NCBI GenBank assembly: GCA_000708835.1
Contig: DF237485.1
Coordinates: 1 to 60,623 of the forward strand
Origin: Klebsormidium nitens
Taxonomy: Eukaryota; Streptophyta; Klebsormidiophyceae; Klebsormidiales; Klebsormidiaceae
Length of the DNA stretch: 60,623 nucleotides
Direction: 5' to 3'
Of this stretch, positions 25,801 through 39,040 are shown one piece after another (position 1 is the first letter of the stretch; each line of letters begins with the position of its first letter). A model generated the notes under the pieces. That model worked only from the letters and a program-made list of their open reading frames with translations. It made no database searches and had not been told where the DNA came from. Position numbers and translations under genes: made by a program.

Positions 25801-28800
25801 TGATTTCCAGCTTTAGGGTGACTAAGTACCAGTACCGTTTGACGTACTTCTCAGCTTCCAGGTCCGTCCAAGCATCTCGATCTGTAAATATGCAGTGCGT
25901 GATTCAAGTTAGAAAACGCTGCTTACAATTTTGCGAAGTGCCCTGCCTGCAGAGACGTTACATCATACTGACAGGTAACCTGTAGGAGTTCAAACGAATT
26001 GCGAGCCTCCACAGAATTGTAAGCGTCTTTACCAGATTCACGTGCCACTGAAGGTTGGAAGTTTTCTTTGCAAGTTATTAGGAATGAGTATCGCTGAGAA
26101 AGCAGAAAGAGGATGGAAATCTGAAACATTGAGAATCTGACAGCAAGATAGGAACAGCGAAGCTGAAATTGGAGACACAAGACGACAACGTCAAACACAG
26201 CGAACAAGGCACTAGATTCACGGAGATCTGCTATAAGCAGGTTCGTCTACAACAACGTCTGCTAACAAAAGTAAAGTGATAACATGACAACCTCAGCTGC
26301 TCTCGCCTCGTCTTCAGGTTGGGAAGGTGCGCATCGAGTACTTTCCGGTAACCGACGACTTGTACGGTTTTGAATCGTTGGTTCGCAGAGCCTGGGAGAA
26401 CAAGGTGAGTCACCATATTGCACTCAAAGAGCCGAATAAGAAATTCATCTCAGAGTAGTCTTGCGAATCCTGCACGCCCCAACCGTTGTGTAGAAAGCAT
26501 GTCCGAGAAGCGGCCCAAAAGCGTGTCCCAGCTGTCCAACAGCTGCCGAGACTTTCTGGTCCGAAAGGTCGCACCCGAAGGCAAAGGAAGCGAAGCGAAC
26601 ATCTGATGTGGTAACGACTTAAGCACAGGACTTACTGATCGTTCACGGCCGGTCGAAGGTCGATTTGCGACGCTGCAGCTGTCGACACCCGTTTAGATAG
26701 CTTAATTCCGGGTTAGCATAACAACAGATGTCGAGGTAAGACGAAACCAGGAACTGAAACCAACCGACAGATCTATCCGCTCCGCACCTTTGCCCACCTA
26801 AGCCCCTCCCCTGACCGGACTTGTCTACAGGCCGGGCAATGAGGTTAATCTACCTGATTTAGCTGGGTCTACTTTACCGAAACTACTCGTATACGCCTGT
26901 TCGCTCGCTGACGTCCGACTTCGCTCAAAGGCTGTCGTCTTAACGCCGCTGGCGTCACCCGAACCTCGTCAGATTCCACTACGCGTAGTATAAGTCAATC
27001 CGTCTTCGCTCAGAGATCTTCACTTTGGGCGCTTTACATCGCCTCCCCGGAGGTCAAACTCGGCAAACCCCACTTCCTAAAGTATACGCCTAGTCGCTCG
27101 CTGATGTCCGTCTGCGCTTAGATTAGCGCAGCTGACGTCACCGGGAGTCCGCAGGTGAACCACGCAAGGTCCACTACCTGAATCGTAATCGATTTGCTCA
27201 TTTCCGTCTTCGCCCGGGAACCTTCACTTCGGCTAAATTGAACGCCTGCACACTCGCTGACGTCATTCTAGCCCGGCTGACGTCACCGTGAGTCCGCAGG
27301 TGAACCTCGCCAAGCTACCTAAGCTACACGCCGAGTCGCTCGCTGACGTCCGGCTTCGCTCAGTTTAGCGCGGCTGACGTCATCTTGAGTCCGCAGGTGA
27401 ACCTCGCCAAGTTTCACTACCACGCGACTGTGCTCAACTACGGGCTGTGGGGCATGCACCTCGGCATCCAGTTCTCGTGCCAGATTCCGGCCTTCTTCCG
27501 CAACATCTTCCGGAGCCTCATCTGCCGCCCGAAAGAGCTCCGGAACTCCGTTCTGCACCCCTTCGACTTCACCATTCCGCCGGAACAAGTCCTGGGCAGC
27601 AATAAGTGCTCCTGGCGAGACTTCGACCCGCCCGGAAACAGCGGAACCGGGGTGCACCTTCCGAGGGACACGTGTCTCGAGCGGTTTCCCGGGAGGCTGG
27701 TCTACCGGTCGGGGAGCGCGCGGTTTGAGTGGTCGCACGTGTGCGTTGGGAACCACACAATCCCACGCAATCTGGTGAGTTCAATTGAGCTTATCAAGTT
27801 ATCGAACTTTGTTAATTCCCACTTCTCTTTACTGGCATCTTACTCAGTACAGGCGCTCGGGTCCCGGTTTGGGTTAGTTGGGTGGTTAGGGTGGGTTCGG
27901 ATACGGAGCGGCGTGATACTCGGGGTTCTGGTGTAACCGATAGTTTCAGCACACCGGATCCTAAGTGGAATGATTCTCGAGTGCAGTGGGGACTCACCAT
28001 ACGCTTTTTAGTGGACCAAACACAGCGAGTAGTTCGCAGCGCGCAAGGAAACTCAACTGATTGTCCTCGTTTGCTGCCTATGCCCGTGACGGACAACTCT
28101 GCTCCGTGCAACCAGTACACATCTGGCACATGATGTTTTGCACGGCCCGCTGGCCCTTCTTCTCCTCTTCAGCAGCGAAACGTTTTAACAGCACCTCCGA
28201 AAGAGTTTCGGTACACGCCTCTGAGACTTTCCATATGACGTCTTTCTTTTGCAGTGTCAACTCGACAAAGGAATAGAAACGATGGTGGGGGATGCGTTCA
28301 AAGGCTCGGCTTGGGACGCAGAGGTTCTGATGCTGGTAAGCGCTTGGCCCTTCAGGAGTAGGCAGGTTACATATTCACCACTTGCAAGGCAGCTGTTCCA
28401 AATAGCACTTGGCTTGAGCGAAGCCGAAACGTCCTAGTTTTAGACACGTACGTGCTGATCGGCTCACATCGGGACAGGGGCTTGGTAGAGACAAAGCCGG
28501 TCAGGGGGCTTGAACGGAAGGGTAGCTGCACGCTCTTTCGAGGCAATTTGCCGTTGTATCAGGATCTTACTCAACTCGTTACCGGCCAGAACAATCTCTT
28601 CGAAAGACGATGTAGGTTGTCAAATATCCGCTCCAAGAGAGACTTGTGTCGTACTCCAATTGTTTGTACTTGTAAGATCAGACAAACGAGACCGGTGGAG
28701 CGGTTTTTCGTGAGCCGAGAAGCAGCACACGGCACATACGAAGCCCTTTGCGCGTCCACTTTAATCTTATTACTGCGTTGTTTCGCAGGACATGTTTGAC

Positions 28801-29206
28801 ATAAGCACAACGAGACCCGACAGAAGTCTCGACGGTTACCACTTCTTCCCCCGGAAGTGCTTGCCTGGGGTGAGTGCGTGAGGAGACAGATCTGGCCCTT
28901 GATAATGAATGCTCAGAGAAACTCTTTGCATCGCTTAGGTCGTCAACTGCATTCAAGTGTCGCTGAATACTGATATCCGTTGATATCTTAGTTTCTGCAA
29001 TCGAATGTCTCGCCGCTAATGGAGTGTATACCTCATCGCTCGTATCGCAGCAAAGCACGGAGAAGAGCTGCAACGAGTCCACGTGGAATCCAGTGGTCAC
29101 GCAGTGCTGCTTCAAGCCCAACTTCCCTCAAATTGTGTCCAGCACAACGACCAATATGCTGATTGGCCTCCTATGGGACGACCCCTTGTTGAAAAAACGC
29201 TCATAA
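22812..29206 (+). CDS. Type II membrane GDS/DxxH acyl-esterase-like protein (PC-esterase/NXPE-like), multi-exon
   Basis: Exons by eye: 22812-22931, about 23734-23895, 24429-24821, 25598-25795, 26318-26404, 27397-27774, 28255-28335, 28789-28869, 29051-29206. All are phase 0, giving about 551 aa; the second exon is the least certain. Residues about 12-32 form one membrane anchor after a basic N-terminus, as in Golgi type II proteins. ASILLAGDST carries the GDS nucleophile block, a YGLWG segment follows in the large sixth exon, and RSLDGYHFF gives the DxxH block. This fits SGNH-type esterases that O-acetylate or deacetylate wall polysaccharides. The donor at 25796 is GC (GCAAGT), and the second exon may also use GC. 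Substrate unknown. Confidence 0.65.
27040..27420. repeat. Tandem copies of a 3' splice site inside an esterase-gene intron
   Basis: The true junction GAGTCCGCAG/GTGAACCTCGCCAAG at 27396/27397 is preceded by close copies at 27299/27300 and 27153/27154 and a degenerate one near 27045. Between them recur blocks such as CGCTCGCTGACGTC. Use of the 27299 acceptor would bring an in-frame stop within about 25 codons. Confidence 0.75.
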
Positions 29207-30197
29207 AAGCAGGGCAGGATATAAAATCATTTCGCAAAGCTTTTCTAGCATTTGGTTCGCGCTCTCAAATCGTGAGATGAGGAGCTCGCAAATCCGATAT
29301 ATCGCATTGGCAATTGTGTTTCGAACAGTCGAAGCTGTATGCGAAAGAGCCCACCAGTAAGTGTTGACCGAGAGACCTCCGACTTGGGTTTCTCGTTGTA
29401 GTCGACAGATCGACCTTGAGCGACAGTTTGAGTAGCGTGCAACCTTGTAGCATGTCGTGAGCTAGTGAAGAAGACCATTTCGCTTAAACTGCTATGTATA
29501 TTAGAAATATCCCTCTCGGAGACGCTACCTTTGCGAAGGCAATGTGCTCGAAACATGCTTAGTCCCTGCATTATTTCCATCATATGGCATGCCTAACCTT
29601 GATTACGCCGCCAATGAAACATCAGTGCCTAAATATTCCACGACGTATTACCTGCCTCGAGCTCATCGCAAGTCTCAATGAGCTTCTGACATGTTCCTGC
29701 AAGGCGGGGGGCGGGGCTGGCCGACCGTTCGAGTGCACATACAGGGTGCTGGAGTTATTTAATCCAAGCCCGGCCATGCAAATAGACTCCAAGTCAAAGT
29801 TTGGTCGCACAAATGTCGGCATGCTATCAGTTGCAAGGCGCGCCGGCTGAGGTGCCGAGGCGGCCGCCGCCAGGCATTGCGATATTCCAGGCGATTCAGG
29901 GTTTTGAGGTTTCTCGCAGCTTCGTACACTGGATGTATCATCTTCTTTGTGCAGCTTTCGTTGGACCTTGAGAGCGTGTTGCACCGCCACGGCGAAGTGC
30001 AAAGTGACTTCATGAGATCGACAGATTTGAAGCGGCCCAAGATGCTTCGTGCCAGAGGCGATGACGTCAGCCTTTGTAGTTCTCAGGGCCAGGCTGCAAT
30101 GCTGTTTGAACGCACAAAACATGCCCACGTGCACATTTTTGTTCGCTTCCCCCTGCCGTCATTCGGGTAAGACATTCTCTCTATCTGCACATACAAT
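29207..30197. other. Host intergenic DNA
   Basis: Between the esterase-like gene and the FAM91 fragment. No gene or repeat that I can support. Confidence 0.35.
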
Positions 30198-31530
30198 AGA
30201 TCCTGAAGCGCGACTATGCACTGCTGTTTTCCATGGTCCCCCAGTGGCCTCTCCTCCCCATCCCCCGACGGCTCCGGTCCCGTGTACTCCCCCCCCGCCC
30301 CTTCCCCCCTGGTCGCGTGCTCGCCCTGGACAACATTCGTTCTCTGCTCCGTCGCCCAGTCCGACCCCACGACCTTCGCTCTAGTTCGCGCGCCAACGTC
30401 TCACCCCGCCCGCAACTGAAGCGCGCGCGCGCGCGCAGCGCGCCGGCGTCGGCGCACCGGGCCCAGGACGGCGCGCGCGTCGGTGCCGGCCGCCGGCGGT
30501 CCCGGGAGGGATGCAGCAGCAAAGAGTCCCTCGTTGACGGGGGGTTGCTCCTCCGCTCGTTCAACCCCCACGAAAAGTTCAGGCGGCGCGCGCGCAGCCG
30601 CTCGGCGAGGGGATGTTCCGACAACGCGGACGTTTTGCCACCCTTCTCTGAGGAGGCCGTCGGCGACCCTGCCCAGTGCCGACGTTAGAGACGGCGCAGG
30701 AAGTGACGTCAGCAGCGGACCCATGTGCGCGGCTGGCTCGCGAATAGGGCGTGGTGCACGGTTTGCACCGGACTTTGCACCTAGGGACGACGCTGGGCTA
30801 CAAGCGGATGGTGCACCTTCACACCTCCTCCAGCGGGTGCTTCCTTGGTTGGTGTAAATACGGTCTTGAGCGCGGGTGAGAAAAAACTCTTGCGCGTGGA
30901 TCATGGGAATGAGTTCACGAGCCCCGGTGAAAGTAGGCTCTCGGCCCCGGGGCGACGAAAACGCCAGTGGAGCAGTGGGTGCCAGAGTCTAGAGAGCGTC
31001 GAGTGCGGAGGGCTACGGTTTAACACGTTGCTATGACGTAATCAAGAATGTGCTCGTACTGGCGCCCGCTCTGCCTTTAGAAAAAGTTCTGGAACGCTGC
31101 CGCCTTTCAGGCTACTAGGCTTCCAGCTTTTCACACTCCTTCAAGACGACACGAGCTCTTCGTTGAGTATCGCACATTACTAAGAAGAAAGCAATGATGA
31201 GGGGCCGTTGCGGAGCTGGCTGTTCGACCCCGCGGCGCTGGAAGAGCGGCGGCCCCGGCGCGATGGACGCGATGGCGTGCGTCAGCAGCTGCGGGATTAC
31301 GTCAGCGAGGACCTGGCGAACGGCCGGCTCGCAAACCAGTTTTTGCGTCAAGGAGGCGCCGGGCCAATATCTCGCAACGACGCTACCTTTGGACAGGTGG
31401 TCCTTTTCTAACCCTAAATCCCTAAAAAGTGTGAAAAAATTCACTGGAGCGGTCCGCGGGATCCCCCTGGAAAGGCGGACGAGCGTCAAAGCGGGCGAGG
31501 ATGACGTCACCCGTTACGGCCAAGTCTGAT
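30198..31530 (+). pseudogene. Decayed partial copy of the FAM91 last exon
   Basis: The DNA follows the last exon of the FAM91 gene (41223-39967, opposite strand) from its first codon (ATCCTGAAGCGCGACTA here, ATCCTAAAACGCGACTA there) through DGSGPV, SVAQS and FALVR, then through frame shifts to [15 protein letters not shown] near 31500. About 140 bp at roughly 31035-31180 has no counterpart. A (GC)n run lies at about 30421-30438. Several frame shifts and stops rule out a functional protein. The copy starts at the exon edge but lacks the upstream exons, and the matching intron is absent. Confidence 0.8.
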
Positions 31531-33029
31531 ACACCGTACTTGACTGTCTGCATGTGCAGCCCGACTCTCAAAGACGGTAGCCAATATCAATTGCTAACAC
31601 AAATGTGATCCCGTACGTCTCAGCGGGTGCTTCATACAAGAATTAACGAGCTATACAAGAGCGTGTGCATGATGATGCGGAAGCGACTCACTGCAAACTC
31701 CTCCAGTGACTACATGTTTTCGATCGACATGTGCATATTAAATTCGAGCCAATATATGGTTTGCGCAAGCCATCATTGTTCAGTGAGGTCACAGGCGAAC
31801 CTCCGCAGACTCGGAGGACGCAAAAGCTCATGCACTCGTGATTGACCTCATGTGCGAGATCGTTGATTGACCGCTAAGTACAGTTGGGCCCGCGATAGCT
31901 TTGCATAAAGCATGCGAACTCCGGATCCAACCGAATCTAGTACAGCCGCTTTTACTAGCTTTTCCAAGTCTTGGCAGTTGGATACGAGATTCCTTGCACG
32001 TGCATGACTTGGAAATCGCTAGCTACTTCAGTTTTCAAACTTTATCTACTTCACAGGGATGGCGAAGTTTCAAAAAGCGTGGGTAAGAGCAACGAGCGGT
32101 TCCGTGGAAGCGTGCAGACCTCATCGTGGTCGCCTCCCGTCCTCACTCATCTTGGAGGTCTGATGTATCAAACTTTGACCTCCGGATTGCACGACTGACT
32201 CTATTCAAAGCCTGACCGACACACAATAGCAACTTTTATACCTGTAAACCTCAAAAGTGTCAACAATTGAGTAGCCGCAGTGCCAGCTCGAGCTGAGCAT
32301 CATCTAAGGTCACACTAGAATCCGGAGCACAATCAGCCTACTCGCACTCCGGAATATGTCTAACCCTCTCCCTAACCCACCCGTCAATTTGAGTAACTCA
32401 ACGCCATCAGATTGCATTGCTGACACAAATCCTAAACCTGTCACCGACTAAGAATTAGTGTTTTTTTGTACGGCTCAGGTTTCAAAGTTGGAGGTGTCCG
32501 AAGTTGACCTACATCGGATCGCCTGTTTCTTGAAACCAGTGTTCTTGACTGTACTTTAGGATTGGCGCCGACCGATACAGGTTGGGAGTTCAAGAAACCG
32601 CCAGCGTAGCCGCTCAACCCTAGGCTTCCTTCCCGTTGTAGACCTTAACCTTGCTAAGATCCCGCGTTACAACTGGTTCGAAAAGCCACGTGGCGGTTGC
32701 GATTGGCTGAAACTTCCTCGTTGTCTTCGGTCGACGCCGAACCTTGACCTGACAACTACATTTTTACCATTTTCACAAAGCTTTGTTGAGGCTCTAGCAC
32801 AGGGGATTTTGACGGTTAACGAGAATCGCTAACCAGGCCCTGGCCATTCCGTAACCATGCCGGTCGGTTAGCCGCGCTGACCAGGCCTGGTTAAATCTGC
32901 TGACCAGACTCATGGGCACCAACCAGACTCGGTCGCCCTGGTTAATGCTAACCGGGGTTAGTTCGCTGCTCCCAGATATCGGGTCACCTTCGACCAGAGT
33001 CTGGTTACGTGCAATCAAACCCAATTCTT
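31531..33029. other. Host intergenic DNA
   Basis: Gap between the FAM91 fragment and the 3' end of the minus-strand esterase gene. It includes AACCAGGC/CTGGTTA-type short repeats at 32820-33010. No gene seen. Confidence 0.35.
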
Positions 33030-36000
33030 TTACGGGAAAGGAACGAAGGGCGGGTCCGGTCCTTGTAATTTTGGCGGAGGCATGCTGCCTGAGTCTACGG
33101 CTTTCACGATCTCAGCCGCTGTGTCTACGCTAAAGAGCGGCTCGTCGAGACAGACCTGCGAGGGAGAAGGCACATGGTTGACGAAGTAATTTGGTAAGCC
33201 GTATATATATTCTTCTGACGTTTGCGGGGAGCCCAGAAGATGGCAACATACGTCAGCGTCAGGAGCAATGGGGCGCTGCCGTTGTTTCCTTTGTGGGCGG
33301 ACTTTGAACGATTGCGAGCAGATGATTTTGAAAGCGTTTGCCCAACACAATAATCTGAACGTTAAGACTGAGGGTAAAGATACTCAGCAGACGTTCCGTT
33401 TCCGTTTCCTTTTATCCGGAAAGTTTCCGATCACCTCAGCGGCGCCGCAAACATGTGGCGTCGAAAAAACGCAGGAGTAACGGACGCAAGTATGCCCCAC
33501 ACGCGTGCGTCGATCTCCATCCGTTCGAAAAAGAAAGACCCGAAACGGGCCGCGCCAGTTTCAACACTCTTCCGCCGAGTTTTGTGAGATTCGGAAGAAG
33601 GCGTCTTCAACACATTTTCGGGATAAAGGCCGACACGTGAATGCGCTTCCGATTCAAAGATTTTGACAGGGACATGACACTTGAAAAAGATGCGATGGTT
33701 TCCGTGTCGTTGCTAACACCTACCTTATTTTTATCCCTTGGAAACGAAGTGGAGAATGGCTGCTCGATTTCCAATCTCTAAAGCTAGAGGAACTGCTTTT
33801 TCCTTTCAAGCCGCCGAGAAGTAGACTCCCCGTCAACGTAACATTCATCTCAATTGGATCCTCGAATCTCTTCCTCAAACGGACAAAGCATCTGACAGAC
33901 GCTTAATTGGGCCCCGTTCCTATGAATGGGATACAAACGAAGCGAGGACAGCGCTGCACAGATTGGCAGATCAGGCCACGTGTCAGAAGGGGATTGGCCC
34001 ACACCTTGTTGAAAACCAGATCGGCGAGGATCGCCTCCCCCCCGTGCACCCCGTCCGGCGTCGTGAGACCGGTCGTGTCGATCGCCATAGCCGACCAGAA
34101 GTCGACGACCTCGTATCTGCATACGCGATGGGGGTTTGCTTTCAGAATATGCATAGAATTTCTGACAGCTTCTGGCATATTTCCTAAAACGAAGTTTCGA
34201 TGTGGATACCTGATTTACACCTCTCAATCGCGCCTCGCTTTATTCTTAAGAGAAGAATCATTATTGCTGGGAGTAATGTTTCACGTTAACGTGAGGAGTA
34301 GCAGTCGGAGGTCATCAAGATGAGGGCTGACGGAGGCAACTTAAGAAAGCGTCTACCCCATGCGGCTGGCGGCGACATCCAATGAAGGGCTATTAATTGC
34401 CCTGCGCTGCGAAACTTGGCCACGTGGCAATTGCACGAGCGACTGCAAAGCTGGGCCGGCGGTCACCGGTCGCCGTCACGTGTGAAACACTTGCCAAGAC
34501 GTGCTTCATGTCAGATGGAAAGCTGCTGACGTCAAGCTTGATGGGGTTCAACACATGGCCCGCCTAATCGCTAAGAGCTTATTCCCACCTTTTTTTAAGC
34601 CAAATGTCGATACCCGACAGTTCGAGTGTCTCTGGGCCAATTTCTGGGAAAGAAGCGGCTGAGGGCTGTTTCGTAGAACCGCTAGCTACCCTTTTTAAAG
34701 AGAGCCAGTGAGAATCTGCTTCTATTGAGACGGACGAAGTTGAAATGCAGCTCTAAAATCTCTTCATATGATCAAAATATGGATAAATGATTAGATAGAC
34801 CCAGAAAGGGGCAAGAGAAAAGGGCGGAGGCTTACCCCGCCCCCCTGAACAGGCCTTCCGCAAACAGGTTCATTGCCCGGAACTTGAACGGAAGGAACCG
34901 GTCCCTTTCTTTTGCCTTGTACCAGTCGATCGCCCCCATGGTCCGCCAGATAACTCGGCCCTGTCAAGGAGGTTAAGGGGAGGGTTTGATCAAACCTGAC
35001 CAAAACAGCCGTGCACAATGATTTGGAACTTGCTGATGGATTAGGGAAGCAAGTGGATCGATTCAACTGGAGTCAAGTTCCAATTGGACCGTCCTTCCAG
35101 GTGCTCTCTCCTTGCCGCAGTTGGACATATCGGTCGCTTCACTCGCGCCAAGGTCGCACCCCATTGGCGTTTACAGATTGAGGAAGGCTTCTCATGTGTC
35201 CGATGCACCAAAAGCTTTCCATGCAACCGACAAACAAACGCTTTCCTGCAAAGAAGCACCACTTTTTTTCCAAACCCGTCCCTCTGTTTTTGCAGAGAGT
35301 TCATCAGAATCCTCTCCGTCAAGATCCACCGAGATTTGTTTACAAAGACGTTTTGTGTCTCTTCCTCAAAGAGACCCACCGGTTCGTCCATTAGAATTTC
35401 AACTCAGAACAGCTGTGAAGACCACCCGCCGAAGAATAACAGACCGTTCTTTGCGCATTAGGCCAGTCTATTGAAAGCTTTTCTCCGAAACCCACAGAAA
35501 CTTCTCTTTGAAAGCTGCCGAAACCCTGTGTACGAAATTCCAGAGGAAGCTGTCCAGCGGAGACTCAGATATATGCAAGGAGCCACGAAAGTTGTTCGCA
35601 AATTCTAAGCAGAGATTTGTCTTTGGCCAACCGAAGCCGTCCTTGCAAAAGCTTATCAAAACGTCTCCAGCAAAGACTCACCGGAAGCGTTCTAGCGCAG
35701 CCTCACCAGAAGTGTTCATTGAAAGACTTACCAAGAACCTCTTTCTGAGATACACCTTAGCTTTCCTTGCAAAAGCGGATCGACAATTCTCCAACAAAGA
35801 ATCACCAGTAGCGTTCCCACCTTATAGTTTTCCTTTAGATGCAAGACGAGTTGGGACAATCGGTACATGTAGTCTCGCATCCAGCTCCCGTTAAGCGTTC
35901 CCGTCCCAGAGCCCGTCCCCATCTCCCAGAGTCCCGAATTTAGCACCAACACGTCTGCAAGGCCGAAGTCATTGGTTCGAGCAAAGAATGGTGTCTAACA

Positions 36001-37776
36001 AATGCAATACTCGAGAGTGCGACACATGAGGTCTATGGAGTTTTCGAAGCTATTTGATGCAAAGTGGTGTCATTTGAAAGACTCAAAAGAGCACAAAACG
36101 AGAATTGATTCGGAACTTTGCATTGTTGGAGCAAGTGGTGTCAAGTGATTGAAAGACTCGAAAGCGCGACCCATGAATCTTGTGGACCTTTTGCAAAGTT
36201 TGAAGTACTGGACTCGCATGTTGCTGCGGTCGTTACGAGCATCAATCTGCTTCTGCGCCTAGTTTCGGAGGATTTCGTGCACTTTTTGACAGCGAAAAAC
36301 TGTTCACAGGAGGGTTCTAAAACGCATCCAGAAACCCTAATGCCTCTCGGGGTTCGCAATTCGTTTTCGACTTCGTCAGCCTCATGACTTTTCCCAAAGA
36401 AAGACTCTTCGACTGAACAGAAACCCTGATCATTCAAGCGTGTTTTTCTGAGGCCGTAGACTGAGCAATCTAAGATCTTGTCTAATGAAAATCTTACCTG
36501 AATTGCTCACTGCTGGGTCCGACAGAATCTTGGTCATGTGCGGAAAGGCGTTGCAAGCAAAGCGAAAGCTGAGTGTCACATTTGCGGGTGGCGGCGTTCC
36601 AGGTATGGGAGCAAGTCCTGCAAAGTTTCGTGTTTTCTTGCTAATGAGATAGGAGGCGCGAATTGCACAGACTTGGCGCGGCTTCGGAAGAGCCCAATTG
36701 TGAGACTTGATTCCTCTCAGTAGCTCTCGACTGATGCAATGGGACTTTCGAAAATAAAGACATTTAGGGAAGCCGTCTCTTTGAAAGTGGGAGTCGGAAG
36801 AGGTGTTCAAGCTTCAAGGATGCCAAAATAGATAACAAGAACAACGGCAGATGATGCATTCTATTGATAATAGTACCTTCACAAACCCTTAATTGACCAT
36901 CATGATGCACAAAACACGGACTGATAATTGTTGGAGTAAGCCGAGTCCAGGCATAGGAAAAGTGAAGCAGCAGATTCTGTTATGATGCTGCATCTCAAGT
37001 GTGAAGCTGGGTTCTAAAGAATAAAAGTTCAGATTCTTGGGTTAGCTGATACTAGCACAAACAGCCTCGGAAACCAACTCTCACTGATACCTATATTGCT
37101 TGCGCAGAAGAATCGCATCAAATTCATTGGTACGGGGGATGTACGGGAGTCTGTGCGGGATTTTGTGTGGGTCAAGCGAGGGTTTAGAAGATAACCAACC
37201 TGAGTCCAGCTCAAAATCCCCCTGTGCGAGCCACCAATGTATGGCCATATTCCGGGTGCTCTGTCCTACCCAGCTAGAAGTTGGCCCTCCCAGTGCTTCA
37301 ACCATGCGCGCGTAAGCGTCCCTCGTTACACTATCCCCCACAAACGTAATCTGCCGGCGCGGCCCCACCTTATCCATACACTCCCAAATCCGGGTCTTGT
37401 TTTCAAGCCACCCAACCTTGTGGGCTAACCCGTAGTCGTAACCGAGGATGGGGTCGTGCCGCACTGTCGGCGGGAACGACCGCCAGGTGTCGTTAGGCAA
37501 TTGGAGGTTTCGCAGCAGGGTTTCAGCCTGGGCGGGGGGTGAGAGGCGCGCGGCGCCTGCTGTGCCGTGCGCAGAATGAGATTGTAAATGGGCAGTACAG
37601 CAATTAGGGACCACTAACAGCTGCTGTACTTGGGTTGGTTTGGCGGCTATCCACAGGTTAAGCAGGGTTAAGATGACGAGAACCGCCGGTGTTATGTTCA
37701 GCTTGCTGAACCCCGCCAGGCGCTTTGTTGACAGAGATTCCTCGAGACCTTCTGGCAGCAGTTGCCATGCCTTCAT
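33030..37776 (-). CDS. Second GDS/DxxH acyl-esterase-like membrane protein (PC-esterase family), multi-exon
   Basis: Exons on the minus strand: 37776-37200, 36617-36498, 35954-35821, 34960-34836, 34116-34005, 33155-33030. Phases join cleanly to 397 aa. The start is the ATG at 37776 (MKAWQLLPEG), chosen because it precedes one membrane anchor (ITPAVLVILTLLNLWIAA); the frame is open further upstream. Motifs in order: ITFVGDSVTRDAY, DVLVLNSGLWE, VIWRTM, and VVDFW followed by TPDGVHGG with the DxxH pair. This is the pattern of plant and algal PC-esterase-like proteins of the Golgi. It converges on the plus-strand esterase gene but is not a close copy. The substrate cannot be told. Confidence 0.7.
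35970..36190. repeat. Diverged short tandem repeat in the second esterase intron
   Basis: Phrases such as GGTGTC, TTTGAAAGACTC and GAGCGCGAC(A/C)CATGA recur about every 60 bp between 35985 and 36180. Low similarity; no function evident. Confidence 0.35.
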
Positions 37777-39040
37777 ACTCAACCTGGGTTGCTCAGTGGG
37801 CCTTTGATGAGACACTCCGCTAGCTGTCCCGCGCCCTGCTAAAAGTTGGCGCCACTGGTCATTGAGTCTCCTCTTTATCAACGTCACCGCAAATGCATGG
37901 TGAAGACTTTGAATACGAGCAATTATGGTTGTGGAAAAAGACCAAAGTAGAAGTTTGGGATTGTAAGTATAGTCAGCCCCTGCATTCAGCTGACAGATCA
38001 CTGAAAGAAGGTTCAAGCTGCCACAATCCGATTCTCTCTTCTGTGGAATATGGAAGTGGTTCTACTACTAGAGGCTAGAAGCTGGCTCTGGCCTACTGAA
38101 CTTCAAAACACCTCCGCCTTCGGAGATTATGAAAATGTCTCTGCCTTCAGGCGCAGTCCAGTGCTATACGCACAGGCTGGGCGGCGCGCCCTGAACAGCC
38201 AACGCACTGGTCACAGTTTTGCAGCTTCTGCTTCTTTCTTCCTGACAGTATCTTTGAGATGTAGAGACGTACCATACCTCCAGGCTAATCAAAACCGACT
38301 GATCAAAACCGGCAAACAGTTCCTGACGTCACCTGGTAATTACTTGAATACCAAGAATGTTCACACCCTTCCAATACAGCTCATCTTTCGCGGTTTAGGA
38401 TATTGTTGTGATTATCTGGACCCCTTTTGGGCATGTCTCCTCGGTTTAGCAATATAATAGTCAGCTCCTGCAGTAACACTTAAAAAACCTAACCCACAAA
38501 ATCACCCGCTCCGCACCCGAACCCACACTAATACGGTTACCCCAAACTAAGCCTCCCCGAGTCCCCGTCCCAGCCTCCAGGTACTAGGTATTGCTACCTA
38601 ATCTGATGATCAATCTTTTTAGGCTACCGTCACTTGCTAGCCTACACTTGTGACTTGACTATGGTCACTGGAGTTTGGACCATACCGTAGACTATGGAGT
38701 CTGTTGGTCAATGATTGTAGGTCGGAATGACATGTACCTACTTAGTACCTACCTATTTACTTTGATTTAATACCTAGGCACCGTACCTATTACGGTACCT
38801 AGTACACACTGTGCAGTGCCGGTGCTCGGTACAAAAATACCGGTAGGTACCGTTCGCCGATACACACCGAAATAGCGTACACATCCAGTTGCTATCGCGT
38901 ACCTATACTGGTAGGTGCGACCGAGTTCGCGCTTGAGCAGCTCGGGGCCTGCAATTCGCAGAGGACAGGCCCCCCTTCCGGGCCCTTCGCCGAAACGTCG
39001 CCGGCCCGGGAAGGAAGCCGCAGAAAGTGTAAATACTGAC
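37777..39040. repeat. Host intergenic DNA with GTAC-rich repeats
   Basis: From about 38575 to 38910 the sequence is dense in GGTACC, TACCTA and CGGTA steps, resembling the 20640-21880 stretch. This suggests members of one dispersed repeat family near both ends of the esterase pair. No gene seen. Confidence 0.4.

Noticed and set aside
30401-30904. Minus-strand GC-rich ORF of 167 codons
   Set aside because: Arg/Ala/Pro-rich frame produced by GC bias; it is the complement of the FAM91 pseudogene copy.
35084-35474. Overlapping plus-strand ORFs of 116-125 codons
   Set aside because: They lie in an intron of the minus-strand esterase gene and reflect degenerate repeats; no protein-like pattern.
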